Shown one piece after another: positions 7,540 through 19,812 of a stretch of 64,000 bases of DNA. Made by a program: the position numbers and the translations under genes. Origin of the DNA: an uncultured Ferrovum sp. Its GTDB lineage: Bacteria > Pseudomonadota > Gammaproteobacteria > Burkholderiales > Ferrovaceae. The notes beneath the pieces were generated by a model. That model was not told where the DNA came from and did not search any database. It saw only the letters and a list, made by a program, of their open reading frames with translations. The stretch is taken from NCBI GenBank assembly GCA_903893215.1, contig CAITLJ010000031.1, positions 1-64,000 of the forward strand, read 5' to 3'. Positions within the stretch are counted from its first letter, which is position 1, and every line of letters starts with the position of its first letter.

Positions 7540-9340
7540 TGAGCTCACATGGCGTGATGTTGCTGCTGGTCTATCTGACCGCGCTGTTGTTGCTGGCTGC
7601 ACCCACGGGCGCCTGGCTGGCGCGTACGCTGGAGCCGGCCGGTGCGCCCTCGCGCGCACTGACCGCCATCGAGCGCACCCTATTGCGCCTCTGTGGCGTC
7701 GAGGCTGACGAGGAGTTTGCCTGGCCACGCTATGCCGTGGCGCTGATCGTGTTCAACCTGCTCGGTGCAGCGCTGGTCTATGCGTTGCAGCGCCTGCAGG
7801 GCATGCTGCCGCTCAATCCGCAGGCCTTCGCGGCAGTATCGCCAGATTCTTCCCTCAACACGGCGCTGGCCTTTGTGACCAACACCGACTGGCAGGGATA
7901 CAGCGGGGAGTCGACGATGTCGACGCTTACGCAAATGCTGGCCCTGGGGGTGCAGAATTTCCTTTCGGCCGCCACCGGCCTGGCGGTGATGCTGGCCCTG
8001 ATCCGTGGTTTTCGCCGCAGCGAGGCGGCCGGACTGGGCAATCCCTGGGTGGACCTGTGGCGAATCACCGTTCGCATCCTGTTGCCCTTGTCGCTGGTGT
8101 TCGCCCTGGTGCTGTGCGGCTGCGGCGTGGTGCAGACTTTCCGGCCCAATGCCCAGGTGCAACTGCTCGAGACGCTGCCTTTCCAGCAGCCGGCCGTGGA
8201 TGCGCAGGGCCAGCCTGTGCTGGATGCCAAAGGCGTGCCAGTGATGAAGGATGTCACCACGCAGACCCAGACGGTGCCACTCGGACCGGTGGCCTCACAG
8301 GAGGCAATCAAGATGCTCGGCACCAACGGTGGCGGCTATTTCAACGCCAATTCGGCGCATCCCTTCGAGAATCCTACCCCGCTCACCGACTTCATGCAGA
8401 TGCTGTCGATCTTCCTGCTGCCGGCGGCCGCCTGTCTGGCCTTCGGCCGGCTGGTGGGTGATCCGCGCCAAGGGCGGGCGCTGCTGGCTGTGATGACGCT
8501 GATTTTCGTCACCATGGCGGCGGTGGCCATCCACAGCGAGGAGACCGCCCATCCAGCGCTGGCGGCGATGGGGGTGGATGTTACGGCCAGTGCTACCCAG
8601 GCGGGTGGCAACCTGGAGGGCAAGGAATTGCGGTTCGGCGCGGCCCACTCTGCGCTGTTTGCCACCATCACCACGGCCGCATCGTGTGGTGCCGTGAATG
8701 CCATGCACGACGCCCTGCTGCCGCTGGGGGGGCTGGTCACCCTGGTGATGATGCAGCTGGGTGAAGTGGTGTTCGGCGGGGTGGGATCAGGTCTGTACGG
8801 CATGCTGGTGTTTGCGGTGACCACAGTATTTATCGCCGGGCTGATGATCGGTCGAACCCCGGAATACCTTGGCAAGAAAATCACCGCCTTCGAGATGAAG
8901 ATGGTGTCGCTGGCCATCCTCGCCACCCCGGTGCTGGTGCTGCTCGGCACGGCGGTGGCGGTCAGCACCGATGCTGGCCGTGCCGGTATCGCCAATCCTG
9001 GCGCGCACGGCTTCAGCGAAATGCTCTATGCCTTCACCTCGGCTGGCAACAACAACGGCAGCGCCTTTGGTGGCCTGTCCACCAACACGCCGTTCTACAA
9101 CCTGTTGCTGGGCGTGACCATGTGGTTTGGCCGCTTTGCCGTGATCGTGCCGGTGCTGGCGCTGGCCGGCGCACTGGCGGCCCGGCGTCGCAGTGCAGCC
9201 CATGTGGGCACGCTGCCAACCCATGGCGTGCTGTTCATCCTGTTGCTGACCGGCACCGTGGTGCTGGTAGGCCTGCTCAATTACGTGCCGGCACTGGCCT
9301 TGGGGCCGGTGATCGAGCATTTGCAACTGTGGAGACTGCA

Positions 9341-9344
<4 letters not shown>
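7539..9344 (+). CDS. kdpA: Potassium-transporting ATPase subunit A
   Basis: A 601-residue inner-membrane channel-like subunit that selects and binds potassium in the KdpFABC pump. Selectivity-loop motifs of the family are visible: [37 protein letters not shown] and [10 protein letters not shown]. About ten hydrophobic segments are present. The start overlaps kdpF (TGATG); a longer in-frame reading through the small upstream ORFs was rejected. The protein is some 40 residues longer than E. coli KdpA, with an insertion around the segment [16 protein letters not shown]. Confidence 0.97.
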
Positions 9345-11410
<2,066 letters not shown>

Positions 11411-11510
11411 CCCGGGCTGTCCTGGCCGGGCGCCCTGACGCCCGCAGCCACGGCCCGCAATCAATGAAAAGGCGGGCTGAAGGCTGGCCCGCAAACTGGA
11501 GAACAAGATC

Positions 11511-12095
11511 ATGTTGCGAGAACTGCGCGTTGCCCTTTCCCTGCTGTTGTTGCTTTCGCTGTTGACTGGCGTGGCTTACCCGGTGCTGGTCACCGGCATC
11601 GCCCAGGTGGTGTTTCCGTTTGAAGCCAACGGCAGTTTGCTTGGGCCAGTGCAGGCACCGGTGGGTTCGGCGCTGCTCGGGCAGGCCTTCGGCGATGCCG
11701 GCCATTTCTGGAGCCGACCGTCGGCCACCGCACCCCAGCCATACAACGGTCTGGCATCGGGCGGAGCCAATCTTGGGCCGACCAATCCGGCACTGCTTGA
11801 GGCTGTCCACAGCCGGGTAAACGCACTGCGTGCCAGCGATCCCGGCAACCCGCTACCGGTTCCGCTTGACCTGGTCACCACGTCGGCCAGCGGTCTGGAT
11901 CCGCATATCTCACCGGCGGCAGCCACCTGGCAAGTGCAACGCGTGGCCCGCGCACGCCACTTGCAGCCGTCTGCAGTGCAGGCACTGGTGCAAGAACTGG
12001 TTGAGCCGCGCACCTTCGGCCTGTTCGGTGAAGCCCGTGTCAATGTGCTGCAGTTGAATCTGGCATTGGAACGCCGCTTTCCGGCCAAGTCCTGA
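11511..12095 (+). CDS. kdpC: Potassium-transporting ATPase subunit C
   Basis: A 194-residue protein anchored by one N-terminal membrane helix (residues about 5-30, containing GVAYPVLVTGIAQ) with a periplasmic domain. The family motifs FWSRPSAT, YNGLASGGANLGPTNP and ASGLDPHISPAAA are present. It is proposed to assist potassium binding by KdpA. A 100-bp GC-rich gap after kdpB contains no ORF, so the coupling seen between kdpF, A and B is relaxed here. Confidence 0.96.
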   Translation: MLRELRVALSLLLLLSLLTGVAYPVLVTGIAQVVFPFEANGSLLGPVQAPVGSALLGQAFGDAGHFWSRPSATAPQPYNGLASGGANLGPTNPALLEAVHSRVNALRASDPGNPLPVPLDLVTTSASGLDPHISPAAATWQVQRVARARHLQPSAVQALVQELVEPRTFGLFGEARVNVLQLNLALERRFPAKS

Positions 12096-12112
12096 GCAGG
12101 TCAGAATAGGGT

Positions 12113-14902
12113 ATGAATCCCCAGCGTCCTGATCCCGATGCATTGCTCGCCCACCTGCAACAGGCCGAGCAACGCGCCAGCCGTGGCCGGTTGAAGATTT
12201 TCTTCGGTGCCTCCGCCGGCGTGGGAAAAACCTGCGCCATGCTGCAGGCTGGCCATCAGCAACTCTTGCAGGGCCGGGATGTGCTGGTGGGCTTGCTGGA
12301 AACCCATGGTCGCAGCGACACCGAAACCGCCGCAGCCGGGCTGCCACGTCTGCCGCTGCGTACGGTGGAACGCCATGGACGTGCCTTGCCCGAATTTGAC
12401 CTGGATGGTGCGCTCGCCCGTCGGCCAGAGCTGTTGCTGGTCGACGAATACGCCCACTCGAACCCGCCAGGTAGCCGCCATCCCAAACGTTGGCAGGACA
12501 TCGAGGAGTTGCTTGACGCCGGCATCAATGTCTACACCACGGTCAATGTGCAGCATCTGGAAAGCCTGAATGAGGTGGTGGCCGGGATCACTGGCATCCG
12601 GGTGCGCGAGACGATCCCGGATAGTGCGTTCGATGCCGCCGACGACGTGCTTCTGGTGGATCTGCCCCCCGAGGAACTGCGTCAGCGCCTGCGTGCCGGC
12701 AAGGTCTATCTGCCCGGTCAGGCCGAACGGGCGGCCGGACAATTCTTTCGCAAGGGCAACCTGCTTGCATTGCGCGAGCTGGCCCTGCGTCACGTCGCCA
12801 ACCGTGTGGATGGTGAGGTGCAGCGCTATCGGCGTGACAAGTCGATTGCCAACGTCTGGCACACCCGCGATGCCTTGCTGGTGTGCATCGGTCCGGGGAC
12901 CAACGAAGCCAGTGTGGTGCGCGCCGGGCTGCGCCTTGCCGAGCAGCTTGGGGTGCCATGGCACGCTATTTACATCGAAACACCACGCTTGCAGCGACTG
13001 CCTGCCGCACGTCGCACCGCCATCCTGAAAGTGCTCGAACTGGCGGCGCAGTTGGGTGCGAGCACTGCCACCGTGGCCGATCCCGTGGTCGACGCAGCCA
13101 TCGTGCGCTATGCCCGTCAGCACAACCTCGGGCGTGTGCTGCTTGGACCGGCGGGTGGCCGCCGTTTGTGGTGGCGGGCCAACCTGGCGGAACGCGTGGC
13201 CAGGCGTGGTGATGAACTGGAAGTGACGCAGGCAGCAGCAGGGCGCAACGCCCCGCCCGCCAGGGCGGAGGCAATCACGACACCCGGCTTGCCCTGGCTT
13301 GAACGCTGGCGTGCGCCTGCCACTGCCTGGCGCGATGCCGTGCTGGTGGTGGTGGCGACCACGGCGATTGCTGCAGCACTGTATCCGACCTTTGACCTCG
13401 CCAACATCGTGATGCTGTTCCTGCTGGCAGTGGTGATCGTCGCCATGCGCGGTGGACAGGGGCCCGCTACCCTCGCGGCCTTCCTGGGGGTCGGTGCCTT
13501 TGATTTTTACTTTGTTCCGCCGCGCTTTTCCTTTGCGGTCAGCGACGCCCAATACCTGCTGACCTTTGCCGTCATGCTCTGCGTCGGGCTGGTGACCGGA
13601 CAGTTGATGGCCAGCCTGCGCTTTCAGCTGAGGGTGGCCAGCTTGCGCGAAGGCAGGGTGCGTGCGCTCTACGAAATGGCCGAGGCATTGTCGGGCGCCC
13701 TGCTCCCTGCGCAGATTTCAGCCACCTGCGCGCAATTTGCCGAGCGCAGTCTGGGCATGCGTTGTGCCCTGCTGCCGTTGCGCGATGACGGGACGCTGGA
13801 CGTTCCGCTCGACATGGCAGGGGCACCGCCGGAGCTGGACATGGCGCTGGCGCGCTGGGCCTTTGACCACGGCAGCAATGCTGGCCGGGGCACCGACACG
13901 TTGCCAGGCAGTCCGGTGCTTTACGTACCTCTGCGCGCGCCCATGCGGGTGCGCGGCATACTGGCGCTGCAACCTATGGTGGCCGACCGTTTGATGCCGC
14001 CCGAGCAATGGCGTTTGCTCGATACCTTTGCCCGCCTGATTGCGATCGCACTGGAGCGCATTCATTTCGTCGCGGTCGCACAGCAGAGTGATCTGCAAGT
14101 GGCCTCCGAGCGCCTGCGCAACTCCCTGCTGGCGGCGGTCTCGCATGATCTGCGCACCCCGCTCACCGCCCTTGCGGGCCTGGCCGACTCGCTCGCCAGC
14201 ACGCAGCCTGCCTTGCCGGATACCCAGCAGGCGATGGCACTGGCCCTGCGTGACCAGGCCTTCCGGGTAAATGCGCTGGTCGACAAGTTGCTCGACATGG
14301 CACGACTGGAGCAGGCGCAGGGACCGCTGCGCACCGACTGGCAATCGCTGGAGGAGCTGCTCGGCAGTGCCTTGCGCCGCAATGAGCAGGTGCTGGCGGG
14401 GCGTGCCGTTTCCCTCCAGCTCGCGGCAGACTTGCCTCTGCTGGAGCTCGATGCCGTGATGGCTGAACTGGTGTTCAACAACCTGCTGGAGAACATCACC
14501 AAATACACCCCGGCTGGGAGCCCCTTGGAAATCCATGCCTGGACCACCGCCGAGACCGTGGAAGTGCGCTTCATCGATCATGGCCCGGGCATTGCGCCGG
14601 ACCAGCGCGAGCGCGTGTTCGAGAAATTCGTACGCGGTACGCATGAGTCCAGCGTATCCGGGGTGGGACTGGGGCTGGCCATCTGCCGCGCCGTGCTGGA
14701 TGCCCATCAAGGGCGCATCTGGGTGGAGCCCGGACCGGACGGCGGTGCCTGTTTTGCGGTGCGCCTGCCACGGCACGAGTCTCCCGAAGTCCCCATCGAG
14801 TCCATCCCGGAAGACCTGTTGACGGGTGACACCCAGCCTTCGGAATCCTCGCCAGGACCGCACGGTATCGGCGGATCCGCAGTCAGCGGTAACACGGTAT
14901 GA
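12113..14902 (+). CDS. kdpD: Osmosensitive potassium-channel sensor histidine kinase KdpD
   Basis: A 929-residue membrane sensor kinase. The N-terminal KdpD domain has the Walker A-like GASAGVGKT near residue 33 and VDEYAHSNPPGSRHPKRW. A universal-stress-type domain follows, then four closely spaced membrane helices (about residues 405-505), a GAF-like region, the histidine box AVSHDLRTPLTAL, and an ATPase domain with NLLENITKYTP and GVGLGLAICR. It phosphorylates KdpE when potassium is limiting. It starts 18 bp after kdpC and its stop overlaps kdpE, so sensor and pump are probably co-transcribed. Confidence 0.96.
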   Translation: MNPQRPDPDALLAHLQQAEQRASRGRLKIFFGASAGVGKTCAMLQAGHQQLLQGRDVLVGLLETHGRSDTETAAAGLPRLPLRTVERHGRALPEFDLDGALARRPELLLVDEYAHSNPPGSRHPKRWQDIEELLDAGINVYTTVNVQHLESLNEVVAGITGIRVRETIPDSAFDAADDVLLVDLPPEELRQRLRAGKVYLPGQAERAAGQFFRKGNLLALRELALRHVANRVDGEVQRYRRDKSIANVWHTRDALLVCIGPGTNEASVVRAGLRLAEQLGVPWHAIYIETPRLQRLPAARRTAILKVLELAAQLGASTATVADPVVDAAIVRYARQHNLGRVLLGPAGGRRLWWRANLAERVARRGDELEVTQAAAGRNAPPARAEAITTPGLPWLERWRAPATAWRDAVLVVVATTAIAAALYPTFDLANIVMLFLLAVVIVAMRGGQGPATLAAFLGVGAFDFYFVPPRFSFAVSDAQYLLTFAVMLCVGLVTGQLMASLRFQLRVASLREGRVRALYEMAEALSGALLPAQISATCAQFAERSLGMRCALLPLRDDGTLDVPLDMAGAPPELDMALARWAFDHGSNAGRGTDTLPGSPVLYVPLRAPMRVRGILALQPMVADRLMPPEQWRLLDTFARLIAIALERIHFVAVAQQSDLQVASERLRNSLLAAVSHDLRTPLTALAGLADSLASTQPALPDTQQAMALALRDQAFRVNALVDKLLDMARLEQAQGPLRTDWQSLEELLGSALRRNEQVLAGRAVSLQLAADLPLLELDAVMAELVFNNLLENITKYTPAGSPLEIHAWTTAETVEVRFIDHGPGIAPDQRERVFEKFVRGTHESSVSGVGLGLAICRAVLDAHQGRIWVEPGPDGGACFAVRLPRHESPEVPIESIPEDLLTGDTQPSESSPGPHGIGGSAVSGNTV

Positions 14903-15594
14903 CCATCCGCCAGCCGCGCGTCCTGATCATTGAAGATGACGCACCGATCCGCCATTTTCTGGGCATAGCGCTGGCACAGGAACAATTGCAGGCTGATTTT
15001 GCCGCTGGGGTGCAGCAGGGGCTTATCCAGGCTGCCAGCCTGCGGCCGGACCTGCTGATCGTGGATCTCGGATTGCCCGACGGTGATGGCCTGGACCTGA
15101 TCCGGCAGGTGCGCACCTGGTCGGGCTTGCCGATCATCGTGCTGTCGGCGCGCACGCGCGAGACCGAAAAGGTGGCAGCACTCGACGCTGGTGCCGACGA
15201 CTACCTGGAAAAGCCCTTCGGGACAGCCGAGCTGCTGGCGCGCATCCGCGCCCAGTTACGGCGTGCCAGTGCTGCCATCAATGACACTGGCACGCCAGAA
15301 GTGCACTTTGGTACTGTGCGGGTCGATCTGGTCCTGCGTGAGGTGCGTCGCGAGGGTGAACTGGTACATCTGACCCCGATCGAGCACCGTCTGCTGGCAG
15401 CCTTTCTGCAACATCCCGGCAAGGTGCTGACCCACCGCCACCTGCTGACTACCGTATGGGGGCCCGGCCATGTGGAGCGCACGCACTACCTGCGCGTCTA
15501 CATGCAGGGGCTGCGCCAGAAACTTGAGGCTGACGCGGCGAGGCCCCAGCATTTCCTGACTGAAACAGGCGTCGGTTACCGGTTCAGGACCTGA
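14899..15594 (+). CDS. kdpE: Potassium operon response regulator KdpE
   Basis: A 231-residue OmpR-family regulator. The receiver domain has the acidic pocket IIEDDAPI, the phosphoacceptor in LLIVDLGLPDGDGLD and the lysine in YLEKPFG; the C-terminal winged helix contains HLTPIEHRLLAAF and THYLRVYMQGLRQKLE. The ATG overlaps the kdpD TGA. The likely target is the phased repeats at 7270-7318. The gene converges on cysN across 51 bp containing an imperfect GC-rich inverted repeat but no clear terminator. Confidence 0.95.
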   Translation: MTIRQPRVLIIEDDAPIRHFLGIALAQEQLQADFAAGVQQGLIQAASLRPDLLIVDLGLPDGDGLDLIRQVRTWSGLPIIVLSARTRETEKVAALDAGADDYLEKPFGTAELLARIRAQLRRASAAINDTGTPEVHFGTVRVDLVLREVRREGELVHLTPIEHRLLAAFLQHPGKVLTHRHLLTTVWGPGHVERTHYLRVYMQGLRQKLEADAARPQHFLTETGVGYRFRT

Positions 15595-15645
15595 ATGTCG
15601 GCGGCGGGGCTGGTTGCTCCCCTTGCCGGAATGCCGCCGCCCGGG

Positions 15646-17403
15646 TCAGTGCTTGAGCGACTGATAGACGTCGATCAGCCGGTTTGCTTCGGCTGCCACG
15701 CGCGCCGGATCAAAGGCTTCACCCTGCACGACATGCTGACCGGGCAGGTCGGCGACCAGCGCTGTTGCAGTGACTGCCGTGTCGACGCCCGTGACCAGCA
15801 GCGTGACGAGTCCGGCCTGGCTCAGCAAGGCAGCGGCCTGCACCATGCGGCGGGCCGCCTCAATGCGATCCGCTGGGCTGGTCCCCAGACCTGCGTTCAA
15901 GCCATGGCTCAGGGCGGTTTCGGTCAGGCGCATGGTGCGCACACCAGCCACGGCCAGACGATGTTCCAGGCTGGTGGCGAGCGCTTCCGCTGCACCGGCG
16001 GTGGCACCGGCAGGGAGCCAGAGCACGGCGGGGATCTGGCCAAGGGCTGTGGCGCGCTGGCGGGCAGTCAGAGGGCCGTACTCGGCTGCCAGCAGTTGTT
16101 CTCCGCTCTGCAGCATGCCGGCAGCCACCGTGCTGTTGGTGATGCGGTCGATCAGGATGAAGCCGCCGGTGTCGCGGTTTTCGGCATAGGGATCGAACGC
16201 CACCGGACGATCGGTCTCGAGATCACACACCGCAATTTCATTCAGCGCCAGCTGGTCGGCTGGCAACTGCTCATGGCGGTCGATGTCGAGCCGGTAGCGG
16301 ATGTGCGTGACCTGCGCGGTTACGCTGCGTGCGCCAAGCTTCATGAAGTAACCCCGGCCCGGAACCAGCGGCTGGTCCGTCATCCAGACCAGCGTGGTGA
16401 CGAAGCGCGAGGCCACCTGCGCCGGGGTGTCGGCGAGGCACAACAGGTCGCCGCGCGAAATATCGATCTCGTCCGCCAGGGTCAGCGTGACAGCCTGCTG
16501 TGCCACGGCACGCGGCAGGTCGCCATCATGGGTGACGATGCGGGTGACCGTGCTGGTGCGTCCTGATGGCAACACCATCACGCGCGCGCCGGGGGTGATC
16601 TGGCCGCCGGCAATGGTGCCGGTGAAACCGCGGAAATCCAGGTTGGGCCGGTTTACCCACTGCACCGGCAGGCGGAAGTCGCCGGCCTGCGCGCGGGTCT
16701 CGTCCAGTTCCACCGTCTCCAGATAGGGCATCAGGCTGGGGCCGGTGTACCAGGGCGTATTGCCCTGCGGCTCGATCACGTTGTCGCCCTTCACGGCCGA
16801 CAGCGGGATGGCCACGAAGTCATGCAGGCCGATCTGCGCCGCAAAGGTACGGTATTCGGCTTCTATGGCGCGGAAGCGCTGTTCCGAATAGTCGACCAGA
16901 TCCATCTTGTTGATCGCCAGCACGACGTGGCGGATACCCAACAGCGACACCAGGGTGCTGTGGCGGCGGGTCTGGGTCAGCACGCCTTTGCGCGCATCGA
17001 TCAGGATGATGGCGAGGTCGGCAGTGGAAGCGCCAGTCACCATGTTACGGGTGTACTGCTCGTGTCCCGGCGTATCGGCCACGATGAACTTGCGCCGATC
17101 GGTGGAAAAGAACCGGTAGGCAACATCAATGGTGATGCCCTGCTCGCGCTCGGCTGCCAGGCCGTCGAGCAGCAGCGCATAGTCAAGCTCCTCGCCACGC
17201 GTCCCCACCTTGCGCGAGTCGCTCTCCAGCGCGGCCAGCTGGTCCTCGAACAACATCTGCGATTCGAACAGCAGACGGCCGATCAGCGAGCTTTTGCCAT
17301 CATCCACGCTGCCGCAGGTGATGAAGCGCAACAGGCTCTTGTTCTGGTGTGCCTGCAGGTAGGCCTCGATGTCCTGCGAAATCAGATCCGACTGGTGCGC
17401 CAT
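15646..17403 (-). CDS. cysN: Sulfate adenylyltransferase large subunit with degenerate APS-kinase-like C-terminal domain
   Basis: A 585-residue GTPase subunit that drives synthesis of adenosine 5'-phosphosulfate with CysD. The GTPase motifs are intact: GSVDDGKSSLIGRLL, DTPGHEQYTRNM, NKMDLVDY; beta-barrel domains follow to about residue 450. Residues 457-585 align by eye with APS kinase (CysC), including ALSHGLNAGLG and DRIEAARRMVQAAALL, but the P-loop position reads LPAGATAGAAEA instead of GLSGSGKST and the C-terminal part is short. The fusion layout resembles NodQ (CysNC). The start overlaps the cysD stop by one base. Confidence 0.93.
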   Translation of the reverse strand: MAHQSDLISQDIEAYLQAHQNKSLLRFITCGSVDDGKSSLIGRLLFESQMLFEDQLAALESDSRKVGTRGEELDYALLLDGLAAEREQGITIDVAYRFFSTDRRKFIVADTPGHEQYTRNMVTGASTADLAIILIDARKGVLTQTRRHSTLVSLLGIRHVVLAINKMDLVDYSEQRFRAIEAEYRTFAAQIGLHDFVAIPLSAVKGDNVIEPQGNTPWYTGPSLMPYLETVELDETRAQAGDFRLPVQWVNRPNLDFRGFTGTIAGGQITPGARVMVLPSGRTSTVTRIVTHDGDLPRAVAQQAVTLTLADEIDISRGDLLCLADTPAQVASRFVTTLVWMTDQPLVPGRGYFMKLGARSVTAQVTHIRYRLDIDRHEQLPADQLALNEIAVCDLETDRPVAFDPYAENRDTGGFILIDRITNSTVAAGMLQSGEQLLAAEYGPLTARQRATALGQIPAVLWLPAGATAGAAEALATSLEHRLAVAGVRTMRLTETALSHGLNAGLGTSPADRIEAARRMVQAAALLSQAGLVTLLVTGVDTAVTATALVADLPGQHVVQGEAFDPARVAAEANRLIDVYQSLKH

Positions 17404-18368
17404 CAGAAATACCCTTCCTGCTTTTTCTTTTCCATCGATGCCGATTGATCGTGGTCGATCAGGCGGCCCTGCCGTTCGGAGCTGCGTGCCAATAACATCT
17501 CGCGGATGATTGCTGGCAGGGTGTCGGCTTGCGATTCGATCGCGCCGGTGAGGGGGTAGCAGCCCAGTGTGCGGAAACGCACTTTCTTCATTTGCGGAAC
17601 CTCGCCGGGGCGCAGCGGCATGCGGTCATCGTCCACCATCACCAGCGTGCCGTCGCGCTCGACCACTGGACGTTCAGCGGCCAGATACAGCGGCACAATG
17701 GGGACGTTTTCGAGGTAGATGTATTGCCAGATGTCGAGCTCGGTCCAGTTCGACAGCGGGAACACGCGGATCGACTCGCCTTTCTGCTTACGCGCGTTGT
17801 AGCAGCGCCAGAGCTCGGGTCGCTGGTTTTTCGGGTCCCAGGTGTGCTGCGCGGTGCGGAAGGAAAAGATGCGCTCCTTGGACCGCGATTTTTCTTCATC
17901 GCGGCGCGCCCCACCAAAAGCGGCATCGAATCCATACTTGTCCAGCGCCTGCTTGAGCCCCTGGGTTTTCCACATGTCGGTATGCACCGCGCTGCCATGC
18001 GTGAAGGGGTTGATGCCCAGCGCGGCGGCTTCCGGATTCTGGTGCACCAGCAATTCCATGCCCAGTTCGTCGGCCATGCGCGAGCGCATTTCGTACATGG
18101 CGCGGAATTTCCAGGTGGTGTCGACGTGCAACAGGGGGAAGGGCGGCGGTGCCGGATAAAAGGCCTTGCGTGCCAGGTGCAGCATCACGGCGCTGTCCTT
18201 GCCGATCGAGTACAGCATGACTGGCTTGTCGGCCTCGGCCACCACTTCGCGCAGGATATGGATGCTTTCGGCTTCCAGACGCTGCAGGTGGGTCAGGGTC
18301 AGGCGTCCGCCGGCGCGGTTGGCGGGCAACGTGCTGGCGGTGGGGGAGGGGGCGCTTGGCTGGGACAT
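17403..18368 (-). CDS. cysD: Sulfate adenylyltransferase small subunit CysD
   Basis: A 321-residue catalytic ATP sulfurylase subunit. The PP-loop signature [17 protein letters not shown], the [11 protein letters not shown] segment and [21 protein letters not shown] are typical. The chosen ATG ([10 protein letters not shown]) follows a stop-rich leader; the first 30 residues are a low-complexity extension. It is coupled to cysN by a TGATG overlap. The pair performs the first activation step for the sulfate imported by the sbp-cysTWA system at the left of the window. Confidence 0.96.
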   Translation of the reverse strand: MSQPSAPSPTASTLPANRAGGRLTLTHLQRLEAESIHILREVVAEADKPVMLYSIGKDSAVMLHLARKAFYPAPPPFPLLHVDTTWKFRAMYEMRSRMADELGMELLVHQNPEAAALGINPFTHGSAVHTDMWKTQGLKQALDKYGFDAAFGGARRDEEKSRSKERIFSFRTAQHTWDPKNQRPELWRCYNARKQKGESIRVFPLSNWTELDIWQYIYLENVPIVPLYLAAERPVVERDGTLVMVDDDRMPLRPGEVPQMKKVRFRTLGCYPLTGAIESQADTLPAIIREMLLARSSERQGRLIDHDQSASMEKKKQEGYF

Positions 18369-18473
18369 CGGAATCCAGTGGTTTTGCAGCAGGATAATCC
18401 GCGATTTTAGCCTGTCCACGGGCGCTCAGGTATAGTCCGGCGCTGCGTATACCCGGAATCAGGAGCCAGAAAC

Positions 18474-19715
18474 ATGAGCGAAACCGCGATCATCATTGGG
18501 GGTGGCCACGCCACTGCCGAGCTTGCCACCAGTCTGCGCGACCAGGGCTGGACAGGGCCGATTGCCGTGTATACGCAGGAAAACCGCTTTCCATATCATC
18601 GTCCGCCGCTGTCCAAAGCGTTCATGGCCGGCACCACTGCAGCGGAGAACCTGTCGATCAAACAGCCGGCAGCCTACGAGAAGGCGGCGGCAGACTTTCA
18701 TTTTGGGGTGACCGTCACTGCCATTGACGCAGCGGCGCATACCATCACCCTGCAGGACGGCAGCGTAGTTGGGTATGCCAGGCTTGCACTGGCGACTGGA
18801 TCACGTGCCCGCACCCTCCATGTGCCGGGCGCAGAGGCGGCTGCGCATGCCGCCAATTACCTGACGCTGCGCACGCTGGAGCAGGCCGAAGCGATTCGCG
18901 CACGCCTCATTCCGGGCGCGCGGGTGGTGGTGATCGGTGCTGGCTACATCGGCCTGGAGCTGGCCGCGAGCGCCGTCGGGCTCGGCGCGCACGTGACCGT
19001 GATCGAGGCGCAGGATCGCGTGCTGGCGCGGGTGACCGGCGCGGAGGTGTCGCATTTTTATGAGGCGGCGCATCGCGCCGCCGGCGTGGATCTGCACCTG
19101 TCGACGGGCGTGGCGTCACTGCAGGTCGTCGATCAACGGGTCACCGGGGTGACCTTGAGCAACGGCGCGGTGGTGCAGGCCGATCTGGTTGTGGTGGGCG
19201 TTGGGGTAGAGCCGAACACAGCACTTGCGGCGGCTGCCGGCCTGCAGATCGACAACGGAATTGCCGTCGACCAGTTCTGTCGCTCCTCTGCCGCCGATAT
19301 CGTGGCAGCGGGCGATTGCACCAGCCACCCCAGCGATTTGTATGGCCGCCGCATCCGTCTCGAGTCGGTGCCGAATGCGCTGGAACAGGCGCGCACTGCC
19401 GCCGCCACGATGAATGGCAAGGAACGGGCCTACCAGCAGGCCCCCTGGTTCTGGTCCGATCAGTTTGACTTGCGCATGAAGTCGGTCGGCCTGTTGCAGG
19501 GTTACGATCAGGTGGTGCTGCGGGGGGATCCCGCTACCCGTTCGTTCTGTGCCTTTTATCTGCAGGGGACGCGCGTACTGGCCGTGGACACCATCAACCG
19601 AGCACCGGAATTTCTGCTCGCCAAGCGCATCGTGGCCGAGCAATTGCAGATTCCGGCTGCCGTGCTGGCCGATGACAGCACCCCGCTGAAGGAGGCGCTG
19701 CCGCCCGCCGCCTGA
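18474..19715 (+). CDS. FAD-dependent ferredoxin/rubredoxin reductase-type oxidoreductase
   Basis: A 413-residue flavoprotein with the N-terminal FAD fold IIIGGGHATAELATSL, the second dinucleotide fold VVVIGAGYIGLELAASAV, the FAD-binding DIVAAGDCTSHP and a C-terminal reductase domain beginning near WFWSDQFDLRMKSVG. This is the putidaredoxin/rubredoxin reductase architecture, which passes electrons from NAD(P)H to a small iron-sulfur protein. No ferredoxin or oxygenase gene is adjacent, so the partner is unknown. A clear AGGAG precedes the ATG. It is divergent from cysD and lies about 100 bp before the E1 gene. Confidence 0.88.
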   Translation: MSETAIIIGGGHATAELATSLRDQGWTGPIAVYTQENRFPYHRPPLSKAFMAGTTAAENLSIKQPAAYEKAAADFHFGVTVTAIDAAAHTITLQDGSVVGYARLALATGSRARTLHVPGAEAAAHAANYLTLRTLEQAEAIRARLIPGARVVVIGAGYIGLELAASAVGLGAHVTVIEAQDRVLARVTGAEVSHFYEAAHRAAGVDLHLSTGVASLQVVDQRVTGVTLSNGAVVQADLVVVGVGVEPNTALAAAAGLQIDNGIAVDQFCRSSAADIVAAGDCTSHPSDLYGRRIRLESVPNALEQARTAAATMNGKERAYQQAPWFWSDQFDLRMKSVGLLQGYDQVVLRGDPATRSFCAFYLQGTRVLAVDTINRAPEFLLAKRIVAEQLQIPAAVLADDSTPLKEALPPAA

Positions 19716-19812
19716 TGTATCCTGCACGGTCAGCTGACGATTCGGGTCCACCCATGACCCGTAGACCGGCTTGAACCCGTTAAGTCTTCGAACCCAAAAG
19801 GAGAAGGACACC

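Noticed and set aside
15595-16566. 323-codon ORF directly after kdpE
   Set aside because: It lies antisense to cysN and lacks recognisable motifs; cysN is unambiguous.
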